From JAMLHH01 sp964653095 (GTDB taxonomy: Bacteria; Bacteroidota; Bacteroidia; Chitinophagales; JADIYW01), in contig CAZZEH010000006.1 in assembly GCA_964653095.1 (NCBI GenBank), positions 1 to 64,000 of the forward strand: 64,000 bases of DNA, in the 5' to 3' direction. This document shows, piece after piece, positions 54,411-63,006 of this stretch (positions within the stretch are counted from its first letter, which is position 1; every line of letters begins with the position of its first letter). The notes below the pieces were generated by a model. That model saw only the letters and a list, made by a program, of their open reading frames with translations, did no database searches and was not told where the DNA came from. Both the position numbers and the translations under genes were made by a program.

Positions 54411-54564
54411 TAAGCTTCTTTTTTTTCATAAAAAATCCTAAATAAACGAGTTTGACCTTTAAATCATTAATTAAAGACTAATCGTCTTGATATAAATCAT
54501 ATTTTCCCTTTGCTATTTTAAAACAGCAGAGTTAATGATTAATTTGAGCAATAATTTATGACTC

Positions 54565-55779
54565 ATGAAATTGGAATTTCCTAAAGATTTTATTTGGGGT
54601 ACCTCCACCGCTGCTTATCAGATTGAAACCGCTTCCGAACATGACTGGAAAGGAGTTTTAAGCAGTGACGGAACTATCTTTGATCAATGCTCTATGCATG
54701 ATTTGAGGCGAGAAGAAGATGAAGAATATATCGCTTATTTGGGCAGTGCATACCGAATGAGCTGTGATTGGGCTAAGCTTCAAAAAGAGCCATACGGTGA
54801 TTTTGACCCTAAAGTCACACAGGAGTATCTGACATTTTTAAAAAACCTCAAAGAAAGAGGTGTCAAAATTATGATGGTTTTGCACCACTTCACTAATCCC
54901 ATCTGGTTTGTCCGGGAAGGAAGTTGGGAGAAAAAGGGAAACAGAAAAATGTGGCTTGATTTTGTACAAAAATCTGTAGATACATTCGGACATTTAGTCG
55001 ATTCCTGGAACACTTTTAATGAACCAATGGTGTATATTTCAGACGGCTGGCTACTTGGAGTATTCCCTCCATTTAAAAAGGCAAGGTTATTCAGAGCAAG
55101 AAAAGTGCTGAAAGAAATCAGTAAGGCACACAACGAAGCATACGATATTATTAGAGCAAAATCTCAGGCACCAATCGGAATTTCAAAAAACACAGTGAAA
55201 TTTGTCGGTGAAATTTTCCCGGGACACATTTTTGCCAAAGTCGTAGATTACTGGTTTATGGACTATGGTGCAAAACATTTTGAAAAAGCAGACTTTCAGG
55301 GCTTAAGCTATTACACCCGAATACCTTTCCGACCTTTTCCGATTACCGAAATAGACCAGCCGGGGAAGCTAAAATCTCTCGGGCGCAGACATGACGGGAT
55401 GTGGGAATACAAACCAAAAGAATTTTACCATATTATCAAACGATTCTGGAAGAAGAACGGAAAACCAATTATCATTACAGAAAGCGGAATCTGTACGGAT
55501 GATGATGATTTTCGTATTCAGTCCATACAGGAATATGCATACTGGATAAAAAAAGCTATGGACGAAGGTGTTTCGGTCAAAGGGCTTTACCATTGGTCCA
55601 CTATTGACAATCATGAGTGGAATCTCGGTCTTTCGTACCGGTTCGGACTGGTGCGGGTCAATTTTGAAACGGGAGAAAGGGAAATGACAGCTGCAGGAGA
55701 GTTTTATCACAAACTGTCACGTACACAGACACTCGAAGTAGATGCCGCACAAATCGAACAGTGGGCGGAAGATTATTAA
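54565..55779 (+). CDS. Glycoside hydrolase family 1 protein (beta-glycosidase)
   Basis: The 404-residue protein carries the GH1 signatures. FIWGTSTAAYQIE holds the conserved Gln19. The acid/base Glu153 sits in NTFNEP and the nucleophile Glu306 in IITESGIC. It also has the LHHF segment (about 106-109) and WSTIDNHEWNLGLSYRFGLV near the C-terminus. It is about 40-60 residues shorter than typical GH1 enzymes, and the tail after residue 385 is unusual. There is no signal peptide, so it probably acts in the cytoplasm on a beta-linked glycoside. It stands alone, with no transporter or polysaccharide-utilisation locus nearby. Confidence 0.9.
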   Translation: MKLEFPKDFIWGTSTAAYQIETASEHDWKGVLSSDGTIFDQCSMHDLRREEDEEYIAYLGSAYRMSCDWAKLQKEPYGDFDPKVTQEYLTFLKNLKERGVKIMMVLHHFTNPIWFVREGSWEKKGNRKMWLDFVQKSVDTFGHLVDSWNTFNEPMVYISDGWLLGVFPPFKKARLFRARKVLKEISKAHNEAYDIIRAKSQAPIGISKNTVKFVGEIFPGHIFAKVVDYWFMDYGAKHFEKADFQGLSYYTRIPFRPFPITEIDQPGKLKSLGRRHDGMWEYKPKEFYHIIKRFWKKNGKPIIITESGICTDDDDFRIQSIQEYAYWIKKAMDEGVSVKGLYHWSTIDNHEWNLGLSYRFGLVRVNFETGEREMTAAGEFYHKLSRTQTLEVDAAQIEQWAEDY

Positions 55780-55905
55780 TCTCTTCAATCTTTGTAGTAT
55801 TCTTATAGAATACTACATAATTCCGGATACTGGCTACTTAAAATTTTTAAGTACGGCCCGAATCCCATTGCAAACTAAAAATCAACAGAATTTTTCTGAA
55901 TTAAA

Positions 55906-56242
55906 TCAAGTAGTACTGGTAGCCTGCCTATATTCCCTGAAAGTGCCTGTATCGGACTCTACCGCTGCGTTATATATACCTAAACTTGGGAAAGCAATGG
56001 CCGTCTTGTCCCTTTTTGATAAGATTCCAAAATTGGTCGGGGTGCCTACTTCTTCCCAATGAATACTGTAAATTGGTGTCATAGCCCCGGAAAGTGAGTT
56101 GATTGTCATTAGACACCCCTTCATTTTCCGTATTCCGGATGGTGATCAAGCAGTCCGGGCAATCAATAGCCCACACGGTACTGCTTAAGCAGGTAAAAAG
56201 AATGCCCTACAATAAAAGGTAAAAGGAAATGTTCTTTCTCAT
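55906..56242 (-). pseudogene. Decayed secreted-protein gene fragment
   Basis: On the minus strand an ATG at 56242 opens MRKNISFYLLL, then an in-frame TAG, then GILFTCLSSTVWAIDCPDCL and NTENEGVSNDNQLTFRGYD. Together these look like a signal peptide and the start of a secreted protein. In a second frame over about 55906-56090 the sequence YSIHWEEVGTPTNFGIL and KTAIAFPSLGIYNAAVESDT reads like an Ig- or PKD-like domain. An internal stop plus a frame change points to a pseudogene. The parent family is not identified with confidence. Confidence 0.45.
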
Positions 56243-56585
56243 AAAGGATAGTTTTAGAGGGAAACGTTAAAACTTACAAATCATTAAGCGTAGAGCATGT
56301 CTTATTGTTTAGATTCACAATAACCGGAATATTTATTTTTACGCTCTGCATTATTATCAACAAAATAGTTTTATCTGCGTCAATACTAACTCCCCTTTTC
56401 GCCTGTACTTTTGGAAACAGGCAGGTTATCACCCTTTTGACATATAAACACTAACTTTAAATTGCTTTCAACCAGAAACAAATTCAGTAAGAAAATTTAG
56501 CCCGGTGTACATAGCACAAAATTTGTATCGCAAAAAATCACTTTTGACTCAAATATTCAAATTTGATATAACTTTGCACCACTAC
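56243..56585. other. Intergenic region before the oligopeptidase gene
   Basis: Apart from the promoter box at 56569-56576 I see no gene, repeat or strong hairpin. The open frame from 56505 into the oligopeptidase is explained by chance read-through upstream of the true start. Confidence 0.4.
56569..56576 (+). promoter_or_regulatory. Bacteroidota -7 box (TAACTTTG) for the oligopeptidase gene
   Basis: TAACTTTG matches TAnnTTTG and ends 9 nt before the ATG at 56586. A TTTG at 56543-56546 lies 22 nt further upstream and may be the -33 element. Confidence 0.55.
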
Positions 56586-58706
56586 ATGACTACACACTTT
56601 ATTTTATTCACTTTCATTTTATTTATTCCTATGTCCAAAGCTCAGGAATCCCCTATTGCTCCGCAGTACCCTCATTCCATGACTCATCATGGAGATATCC
56701 GAATTGACCCTTATTACTGGCTAAATGAATATTGGACAGATGGGAGCAAAAAACAGGACGTGCTGGATTATTTGAATGCGGAAAATCACTATTCAGAACA
56801 AATCCTGGCTCCATACAAAGAAGTCCAACAGGAGTTGTACGATGAAATTTTAAGCCGAATCAAACAGACCGATGAGAGTGTTCCTTACTTTGAAAACGGA
56901 TATTGGTATATGACCAAATACGAAGAAGGAAAAGAATATCCGATTTACGTCAGGAAAAAGGGTAGTATGGATGCACCCGAGGAACTTATTCTTGATGTAA
57001 ACAGTATGGCAGAAGGGCATGAGTATTACAGAGTATCGGGATTGAAAGTCAGCCCGGACAATCAATATCTTGCATACAGTACGGACACCTTGAGCAGGAG
57101 AATTTACACTACATATTTCAAAAACCTGCTGACCGGTGAAATCCTCCCGGAAACTCTTTCCAATACCGCCGCCAATATCGAATGGGCTCAGGACAGTAAA
57201 ACAGTTTTTTATTGTACAAAGGATTTAAAAACTCTCAGAGAAAATAAAATTTGGCGATATCAGATTGGTACTAATCCCAAAACCGCTCATAAAGTATATG
57301 AAGAAAAAGATGAGGCGTTTTACACCTATGTCTCAAAGACCAAAAGCAAACGTTTTATCCAAATTATCAGTGAAAGTACTTTAAGCACTGAGATAAGATA
57401 TCTTCCGTCCGATTCTCCGTTTTCGAAGTTTAAGGTGTTTTTGAAAAGAGAAGCCAGCCACCTCTATCAGATTGAAGATTTCGAAAACGATTTTTATGTC
57501 CTGACCAATTGGGATGCGGAAAATTACAGACTGATGCGCAGTCCAACTGATAAAACTTCCTGTAAGAAAAAATGGATGGATGTCATTCCACACCGAACAG
57601 ACGTTTTATTAGAAGATGTGGAGTTCTTTAAAAACTTTTTTGTTCTGATAGAAGTCCGGGAAGTGAATACGCATTTAAAGGTCATTCCGTGGAAAAATCC
57701 CGAAGACGGATATTATATCCCTTTCGAAACAAATGCTTATGTGGCAGGTTCGACCTACAACCCGGAATTCGATACCGACAAATTTCGATTTCATTATCAA
57801 AGCATGATTACTCCTGCTGCACAATATGAATGGGATATGCGAACCGGAGAACAAAAACTGCTCAAGCAGCAGGAAGTTCTCGGAGAATTCAACGAAGAAA
57901 ATTATGCTACGGAAAGACTATGGGCAACTGCAACTGACGGCACAAAAATCCCCATCAGCATCGCATACAAAAAAGAATTAAAAAGAGATGGAAACCAACC
58001 ATTGCTATTATACGGTTATGGTGCGTACGGGCTATCTTCCGATCCCTATTTCAGTATTCCGAGACTCAGTCTGCTCGACAGAGGTTTTGTGTATGCCATA
58101 GCTCATGTAAGAGGCGGTGAAGAAATGGGAAGGGCTTGGTATTTGAACGGTAAAATGTTTCACAAAATCAATACGTTTACAGATTTTATAGATTGTGCCG
58201 ATTATCTCATTAAGGAAGGATACACTTCTCCAAAACACTTGTATGCCAATGGCGGCAGTGCAGGCGGACTTTTGATGGGAGCGATTGCCAATATGCGCCC
58301 GGACTTATGGAACGGAATAATCTCAGATGTACCGTTTGTAGATGTACTGACCACCATGTTAGATGAAACTATACCTTTGACCACCGGGGAATATGACGAA
58401 TGGGGAAATCCTAACCGAAAAGACAGTTATTTTTATATCAAAAGCTATTCGCCCTATGAGAATATAAAAGCGGGCACTTATCCCAATATGATGATTAATA
58501 CAGGTCTGCATGACAGTCAGGTACAATATTTTGAGCCGGCTAAATACGTAGCCAAACTCAGGTCATTAAAAACCGATAAAAATATCCTTCTGCTAAATTG
58601 TGACATGTCCACAGGGCATGGAGGGCAGTCAGGCCGATTTCGGCAAATTAATGAAATAGCAAGAGATTATTCTTTCCTGCTTATGCTGGAAAGGCAAAAA
58701 CCATAA
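56586..58706 (+). CDS. Prolyl oligopeptidase family serine peptidase (oligopeptidase B-like, S9A)
   Basis: The product is 706 residues from the ATG at 56586, with a signal peptide (MTTHFILFTFILFIPMSKAQ). I rejected the 56505 start because the promoter box at 56569-56576 and the signal peptide both favour 56586. An N-terminal beta-propeller (about 75-410) precedes the alpha/beta-hydrolase domain. The catalytic triad is Ser558 in GGSAGG, Asp643 in LHDSQVQ and His678 in STGHGG. The GGSAGG form and HVRGGEEMGRAWY fit oligopeptidase B (cleavage after basic residues) better than prolyl oligopeptidase. It probably acts in the periplasm. Confidence 0.9.
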   Translation: MTTHFILFTFILFIPMSKAQESPIAPQYPHSMTHHGDIRIDPYYWLNEYWTDGSKKQDVLDYLNAENHYSEQILAPYKEVQQELYDEILSRIKQTDESVPYFENGYWYMTKYEEGKEYPIYVRKKGSMDAPEELILDVNSMAEGHEYYRVSGLKVSPDNQYLAYSTDTLSRRIYTTYFKNLLTGEILPETLSNTAANIEWAQDSKTVFYCTKDLKTLRENKIWRYQIGTNPKTAHKVYEEKDEAFYTYVSKTKSKRFIQIISESTLSTEIRYLPSDSPFSKFKVFLKREASHLYQIEDFENDFYVLTNWDAENYRLMRSPTDKTSCKKKWMDVIPHRTDVLLEDVEFFKNFFVLIEVREVNTHLKVIPWKNPEDGYYIPFETNAYVAGSTYNPEFDTDKFRFHYQSMITPAAQYEWDMRTGEQKLLKQQEVLGEFNEENYATERLWATATDGTKIPISIAYKKELKRDGNQPLLLYGYGAYGLSSDPYFSIPRLSLLDRGFVYAIAHVRGGEEMGRAWYLNGKMFHKINTFTDFIDCADYLIKEGYTSPKHLYANGGSAGGLLMGAIANMRPDLWNGIISDVPFVDVLTTMLDETIPLTTGEYDEWGNPNRKDSYFYIKSYSPYENIKAGTYPNMMINTGLHDSQVQYFEPAKYVAKLRSLKTDKNILLLNCDMSTGHGGQSGRFRQINEIARDYSFLLMLERQKP

Positions 58707-59139
58707 CAGAATGATAAAGAGCCGCCAATCAGGCTTTGAAAAAAATAAAGTTTCAGGAAATCGCTTTTAGTCACAAAAGGAAGATTTTTTTCAAAGAAAA
58801 CCACTGCAAATATTTAACATATATTTATTTTACACAACCGTTCTGCATGCATTATCATTGAGATGCAAGTGCTTTTCAACAAAAATAATTTAATGTATAA
58901 CTGAAAAATCAAAAAAAATTAATTATTTATACTTTACAGCTTTTTGATATTTATTTCTTCAGCGACTCTTTCAGATAACTTTTCAGCAGTTGCAAACAGT
59001 CTGTTTTGAGTATTTATTTTCATTATTTAAGCCTATTATCTCCTCCACACAAATAGGGCATGCAGTATTTTTTTTAAAAAAGAGCTATTTTTGTTTCTTC
59101 ATTTACTTAAAAAATATATTAAAAGTATCAAACCAATTT
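58707..59139. other. Intergenic region between the oligopeptidase and aspA genes
   Basis: This 433-bp stretch is AT-rich. The aspA promoter box at 59086-59093 is the only element I can support. No repeat, remnant gene or convincing terminator was seen. Confidence 0.4.
59086..59093 (+). promoter_or_regulatory. Bacteroidota -7 box (TATTTTTG) for aspA
   Basis: TATTTTTG matches TAnnTTTG, 46 nt before the ATG at 59140. It lies inside the longer open frame from 58990 and so supports the internal start. Confidence 0.5.
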
Positions 59140-60522
59140 ATGGAATACAGAACAGAAAGTGATCTCATTGGAGTACTATCCGTACCTAAAGATGCCTACT
59201 ATGGTGTTCAGACTCAACGAGCTTTGAATAACTTTAAAATCTCAGGTCAAACTCAGGTTACATTTCCCGCATTTATAAAAGCTTTCGGGTTTGTAAAAAA
59301 AGGTGCCGCAATGGCAAATTTCGAGTTAAACAACCTAGACAAGAATATCTATAAAGCCATGAAGCAGGCCTGTGATGAGGTCATCGCAGGAAAATTTAAT
59401 AACGAGTTTCCAACGGATATGATTCAGGGCGGGGCAGGAACTTCCATGAACATGAATGCCAATGAAGTAATTGCCAACCGTACTATCGAAATTTTGGGAT
59501 TTGAAAAAGGCGAATATCAGTACTGCTCCCCCAATGACCACGTCAATCGTTCCCAATCCACCAACGATGCATATCCGACAGCTATCAAGATTGCATTGTA
59601 TCTGATGCACGGGCAGTTAATTGAGAAAATTAAAAAGGCGGTTAATGCATTCAGAATCAAAGGAGAAGAATTCTCAGATGTAATTAAAATGGGAAGAACT
59701 CAATTGCAGGATGCAGTACCCATGACATTAGGCCAGGAATTTGAAGCATTTGCCGTACAGTTGGAAAATGAAATTCCAAAATTAAAATTCAATGCCGATT
59801 TGCTGTTAGAAATCAATATGGGAGCTACTGCTATCGGTACTGGTTTAAATGCTCCAAAAGGATATGCTCAGCTTTGCACGGATAAACTTGCCGAAATTAC
59901 GGGACTGCCATTAAAACTTGCCAAAAATTTAATTTCAGCAACTCCCGATACAAGCAGTTATGCGTCTTACTCTTCGGCTCTTAAAGGTTTCGCTCTTCAG
60001 GTATCTAAGATTAGTAATGACCTGAGACTGTTGTCATCAGGACCAAGAGCAGGACTAATGGAAATCAATCTTCCCGCTGTACAACCGGGATCATCCATTA
60101 TGCCGGGAAAAGTAAACCCTGTAATCCCGGAAGTGGTCAATCAGGTGTGTTTTCGGGTGATCGGGAATGACCTGACAGTATCGTATGCTTCCGAAGCCGG
60201 ACAATTACAGCTCAATGTCATGGAGCCAGTACTCAGTTTTGCCATTATGGAAAGCGTTCAGTTATTGGGAAACGCTCTGGATACATTTGTAGAAAGATGT
60301 ATAAAAGGTATCACTGCAAATCGCGGCAACTGTATGGTAAAAGTTAAAAACAGCATCGGAATTGTGACCGCACTTAATCCGCATATTGGTTATAAAAACT
60401 CCACTAAAATTGCAAAAGAAGCATTGGAAACGGGAAAGAGTGTGTACGATTTAGTATTGCAGAATAAGCTTCTAACTAAAGAACAACTGGATGAGATATT
60501 AGATCCAAGCAATATGCTCTAA
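59140..60522 (+). CDS. aspA: Aspartate ammonia-lyase
   Basis: The 460-residue enzyme converts aspartate to fumarate and ammonia. The fumarase/aspartase signature GSSIMPGKVNPVIPEVVNQV is at about 323-342. Substrate-binding segments are TSMNMNANEVIANR, NDHVNRSQSTNDAYPTA and GRTQLQDAVPMTLGQE. Class II fumarase is the close alternative, but the N-terminus (MEYRTESDLIGVLSVPKDAY) and YGVQTQRALNNF fit aspartase better. I chose the ATG at 59140 because the extra 50 residues from 58990 are not family-like and include a promoter box. Confidence 0.9.
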   Translation: MEYRTESDLIGVLSVPKDAYYGVQTQRALNNFKISGQTQVTFPAFIKAFGFVKKGAAMANFELNNLDKNIYKAMKQACDEVIAGKFNNEFPTDMIQGGAGTSMNMNANEVIANRTIEILGFEKGEYQYCSPNDHVNRSQSTNDAYPTAIKIALYLMHGQLIEKIKKAVNAFRIKGEEFSDVIKMGRTQLQDAVPMTLGQEFEAFAVQLENEIPKLKFNADLLLEINMGATAIGTGLNAPKGYAQLCTDKLAEITGLPLKLAKNLISATPDTSSYASYSSALKGFALQVSKISNDLRLLSSGPRAGLMEINLPAVQPGSSIMPGKVNPVIPEVVNQVCFRVIGNDLTVSYASEAGQLQLNVMEPVLSFAIMESVQLLGNALDTFVERCIKGITANRGNCMVKVKNSIGIVTALNPHIGYKNSTKIAKEALETGKSVYDLVLQNKLLTKEQLDEILDPSNML

Positions 60523-60557
60523 ATCTTTATTAAAAGATATACTTTCCAATACACTAT

Positions 60558-60682
60558 TCAATGTCGTTTTAGCTAAGGATTTTCAGCTAATTTATTCCAG
60601 TTCGATAAACGTTCGACTGAGTTCACGCCGAAGACTCACTGACCGCAGCATGACATTCGTTTTGTTAGCTAAACGACATTGA
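60558..60682. repeat. Dispersed repeat family B with terminal inverted repeats, copy 3
   Basis: This is the best-preserved copy, at 125 bp. The left end, tcaatgtcgttttagctaa, and the right end, ttagctaaacgacattga, are inverted repeats of about 18 bp with one gap. The interior has ttcgataaacgttcgactga and then ctcactgaccgcagcatgac, shared with the other two copies. It has no coding capacity. The structure is that of a MITE-like element or a structured RNA. Confidence 0.7.
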
Positions 60683-60747
60683 TACTCTTTTGACTGATAT
60701 TTAAATCAACACTTTTTAATTCGGAGTGATTTGTCCTGCAAATAGAT

Positions 60748-60755
60748 TATTTTTG
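60748..60755 (+). promoter_or_regulatory. Possible -7 box (TATTTTTG) before a small open frame
   Basis: TATTTTTG matches TAnnTTTG, 81 nt before the ATG of a 37-residue frame at 60837. It could also be a chance match in AT-rich sequence. Confidence 0.25.
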
Positions 60756-60836
60756 CCCTTTCGCAAGAATCAAAGATTATTATTTTGAACACTAAAAGAC
60801 ATCATCTTATTGCCTTTTGGCTGCTAAAAGATTAAA

Positions 60837-60950
60837 ATGCCTATACTCGTATTTTTACTTTTATTTCTCAGAAAGAGAGAACCCCGTATCAAAGCTTTAA
60901 GATATCTTACATCAAGAAAGGATAAAGTCAAAAAACTGATTCGAAAATAA
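60837..60950 (+). CDS. Possible small membrane-associated basic peptide
   Basis: This is a 37-residue open frame: MPILVFLLLFL, then a strongly basic tail (RKREPRIKALRYLTSRK and on to a Lys- and Arg-rich end). One hydrophobic helix followed by a basic segment is a plausible small membrane protein. A promoter-like box lies upstream, but there is no homology I recognise. It ends 11 bp before the convergent thioesterase gene. It may be spurious. Confidence 0.25.
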   Translation: MPILVFLLLFLRKREPRIKALRYLTSRKDKVKKLIRK

Positions 60951-60961
60951 AGTGCCGTAAA

Positions 60962-61384
60962 TTACTTTCTAACCACAAACATGGTCAATCGGCTGATATT
61001 CAGCAAAACACCATCTTCATCTGAAATTTTTATTTCCCATACCTGAGTGGCTCCCCCAATATGTATAGGTTTAGCGACACCATATACGTAGCCTTCCCGA
61101 ATACTTTTTATATGATTGCTGTTAATATCCAGCCCTACTGCATGAGCTTTACCGAGTTCCAAAACCAAATTTGCAGCGGTACTCCCCAATGTTTCTGCTA
61201 AAACTACATGCGCACCCCCGTGTAAAATTCCATACGGCTGCCTCGTTCTTTCATCTACCGGCATTTTACCGGAGAGAAAATCTTCCCCCACTTCCGTAAA
61301 TTCTATCCCTAAATGAGAAACAATATTATTTTTTTGGTTCGCATTTAATAATTCAACCGTCACCGGAATTTTCCAAATACTCAT
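60962..61384 (-). CDS. Hotdog-fold thioesterase (PaaI/MenI type)
   Basis: The 140-residue hotdog-fold protein has RQPYGILHGGAHVVLAETLG at about 47-66, the helix and loop that hold the catalytic Glu and the conserved HGG. SNHIKSIREGYVYGVAKPIH follows at about 94-113. It resembles DHNA-CoA thioesterase (MenI) and related PaaI-type enzymes. A menaquinone role would fit an organism with ACIII, but no men genes are nearby, so the substrate is open. It is divergent from guaA, 90 bp apart. Confidence 0.85.
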   Translation of the reverse strand: MSIWKIPVTVELLNANQKNNIVSHLGIEFTEVGEDFLSGKMPVDERTRQPYGILHGGAHVVLAETLGSTAANLVLELGKAHAVGLDINSNHIKSIREGYVYGVAKPIHIGGATQVWEIKISDEDGVLLNISRLTMFVVRK

Positions 61385-61459
61385 ATCTTTTTATTTTCCA
61401 CTAATTTACATCTCCTGTATATAGTTTTGAAAAAAACAAAGAAATTTATTTCAATACAT

Positions 61460-61467
61460 TAACTTTG
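61460..61467 (+). promoter_or_regulatory. Bacteroidota -7 box (TAACTTTG) for guaA
   Basis: TAACTTTG matches TAnnTTTG and ends 7 nt before the guaA ATG at 61475, implying a very short or absent leader. Confidence 0.5.
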
Positions 61468-61474
61468 CACATCA

Positions 61475-63004
61475 ATGAATGACCGTATTTTAATCTTTGA
61501 CTTTGGCTCACAATACACTCAGCTTATAGCAAGACGTGTCCGAGAAATTAATGTATATTGTGAAATTGTCCCCTATCATTTTGAAATCAGTGACTGGAGC
61601 GGAATAAAAGGAATTGTTTTGTCCGGAAGTACAGCCTCAGTGCACAATCACCTTGGCCGCAATTTTTCTCAGGACTCCATTTCAGGCAAAGTTCCGGTTT
61701 TGGGTATTGCATTCGGAGCTCAGCTGATCGCACATATCAATGGGGGCGAAGTAAACTCACAGGAAAACAGAGATTATATTTCTTCTTCCCTTCAAAAAGT
61801 AACTACAGAGAACCCTTTGTTTAAAAATATCAGTCCAGAATCAAATGTTTGGATGTCGATTGGAGACGATATCGCCACATTGCCACTTCAATCACAGGTT
61901 CTGGCTCAATCTGATTCCCTTCGGATTGCGGCTTACAAAATTGAAGACAAACCGATTTACGGAATACAATTCCATCCCGAAGTAAACAAGACTAAAGAAG
62001 GCTTGCAGCTGATAAAGAATTTCGTTCTGGATATTTGCCAGTGCAGTCAGAACTGGACGGCTGAAACTTACATTGAAGCAAGTATCAAAAACATTCAGGC
62101 CACTGTCGGAGATGAAAAAGTGGTGCTGGGGCTTTCCGGAGGAGTTGACTCCAGTGTGGCGGCTATTCTGCTGCACAAAGCAATCGGACACAGACTTACC
62201 TGTATATTTATAGATCACGGGCTGTTGAGAGACAATGAATACAATGATGTTTTAGAAAGTTATAAATCTTTAGGACTTAATGTAATAGGAGTAAATTCAG
62301 CAAGCCTGTTTTTAAATGCTCTGAAAGGAATCACAGACCCTGAAGAAAAACGCAAAGCAATCGGAAAAACTTTTATTGACGTGTTTCAGGAGCAGGCCGG
62401 CAAAATCCGGGATGTGCATTGGCTTGCACAGGGTACTATTTACCCGGATGTGATAGAATCTGTTTCAATTAATGACTCCAGTGTAAAAGTAAAATCACAT
62501 CACAACGTAGGAGGATTGCCCGAAAAAATGTCGCTGAAATTAGTAGAGCCTTTGAGGAAATTGTTTAAAGATGAAGTCAGAAAAGTAGGAGCAGCTTTAA
62601 ATCTTCCTGAAAATATTATTCACAGACACCCGTTCCCGGGTCCGGGATTGGCAATACGGATTTTGGGGGAAGTTACCGAAAAAAAGGTAGCCATACTCCA
62701 AAAAGCAGATCGGATTTTTATAGACGGACTAAAAAAATTCGGATTATATGATACGGTCTGGCAGGCCGGAGTTATCCTTTTGCCGGTACAGTCGGTAGGT
62801 GTTTCAGGTGAAAAAAGAACGTATGAAAATGCGGTGGCGCTTAGAGCAGTTTCCTCCATTGACGGAATGACAGCAGATTGGTGTCACCTTCCTTATGATT
62901 TTCTGGGAGAAATCAGCAATCAGATTATTCGCCAGGTGGACGGTATTAATCGGGTTGTTTTTGATATTAGTTCAAAACCTCCTGCAACTATTGAATGGGA
63001 ATAA
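61475..63004 (+). CDS. guaA: GMP synthase with altered glutaminase active site
   Basis: The 509-residue enzyme aminates XMP to GMP. The N-terminal class I glutamine amidotransferase domain (about 1-185) has the His and Glu of the triad (FHPEV, His167 and Glu169). However, the nucleophile motif normally written GxCxGxQ reads GIAFGAQ, with Ala79 (codon GCA at 61709-61711) in place of Cys. The oxyanion loop is also unusual (SGSTASV instead of SGGPxSV). The ATP-pyrophosphatase domain is intact (LGLSGGVDSS at about 219-227, IDHGLLRDNE), as is the C-terminal dimerisation domain. From family knowledge the glutaminase should be inactive, leaving ammonia-dependent synthesis or ammonia supplied by another protein. 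The start gives the usual family N-terminus. Confidence 0.92.
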   Translation: MNDRILIFDFGSQYTQLIARRVREINVYCEIVPYHFEISDWSGIKGIVLSGSTASVHNHLGRNFSQDSISGKVPVLGIAFGAQLIAHINGGEVNSQENRDYISSSLQKVTTENPLFKNISPESNVWMSIGDDIATLPLQSQVLAQSDSLRIAAYKIEDKPIYGIQFHPEVNKTKEGLQLIKNFVLDICQCSQNWTAETYIEASIKNIQATVGDEKVVLGLSGGVDSSVAAILLHKAIGHRLTCIFIDHGLLRDNEYNDVLESYKSLGLNVIGVNSASLFLNALKGITDPEEKRKAIGKTFIDVFQEQAGKIRDVHWLAQGTIYPDVIESVSINDSSVKVKSHHNVGGLPEKMSLKLVEPLRKLFKDEVRKVGAALNLPENIIHRHPFPGPGLAIRILGEVTEKKVAILQKADRIFIDGLKKFGLYDTVWQAGVILLPVQSVGVSGEKRTYENAVALRAVSSIDGMTADWCHLPYDFLGEISNQIIRQVDGINRVVFDISSKPPATIEWE

Positions 63005-63006
63005 AT

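Noticed and set aside
58990..59139. N-terminal extension of aspartase
   Set aside because: The 50 residues are not family-like and the promoter box at 59086-59093 lies inside them.
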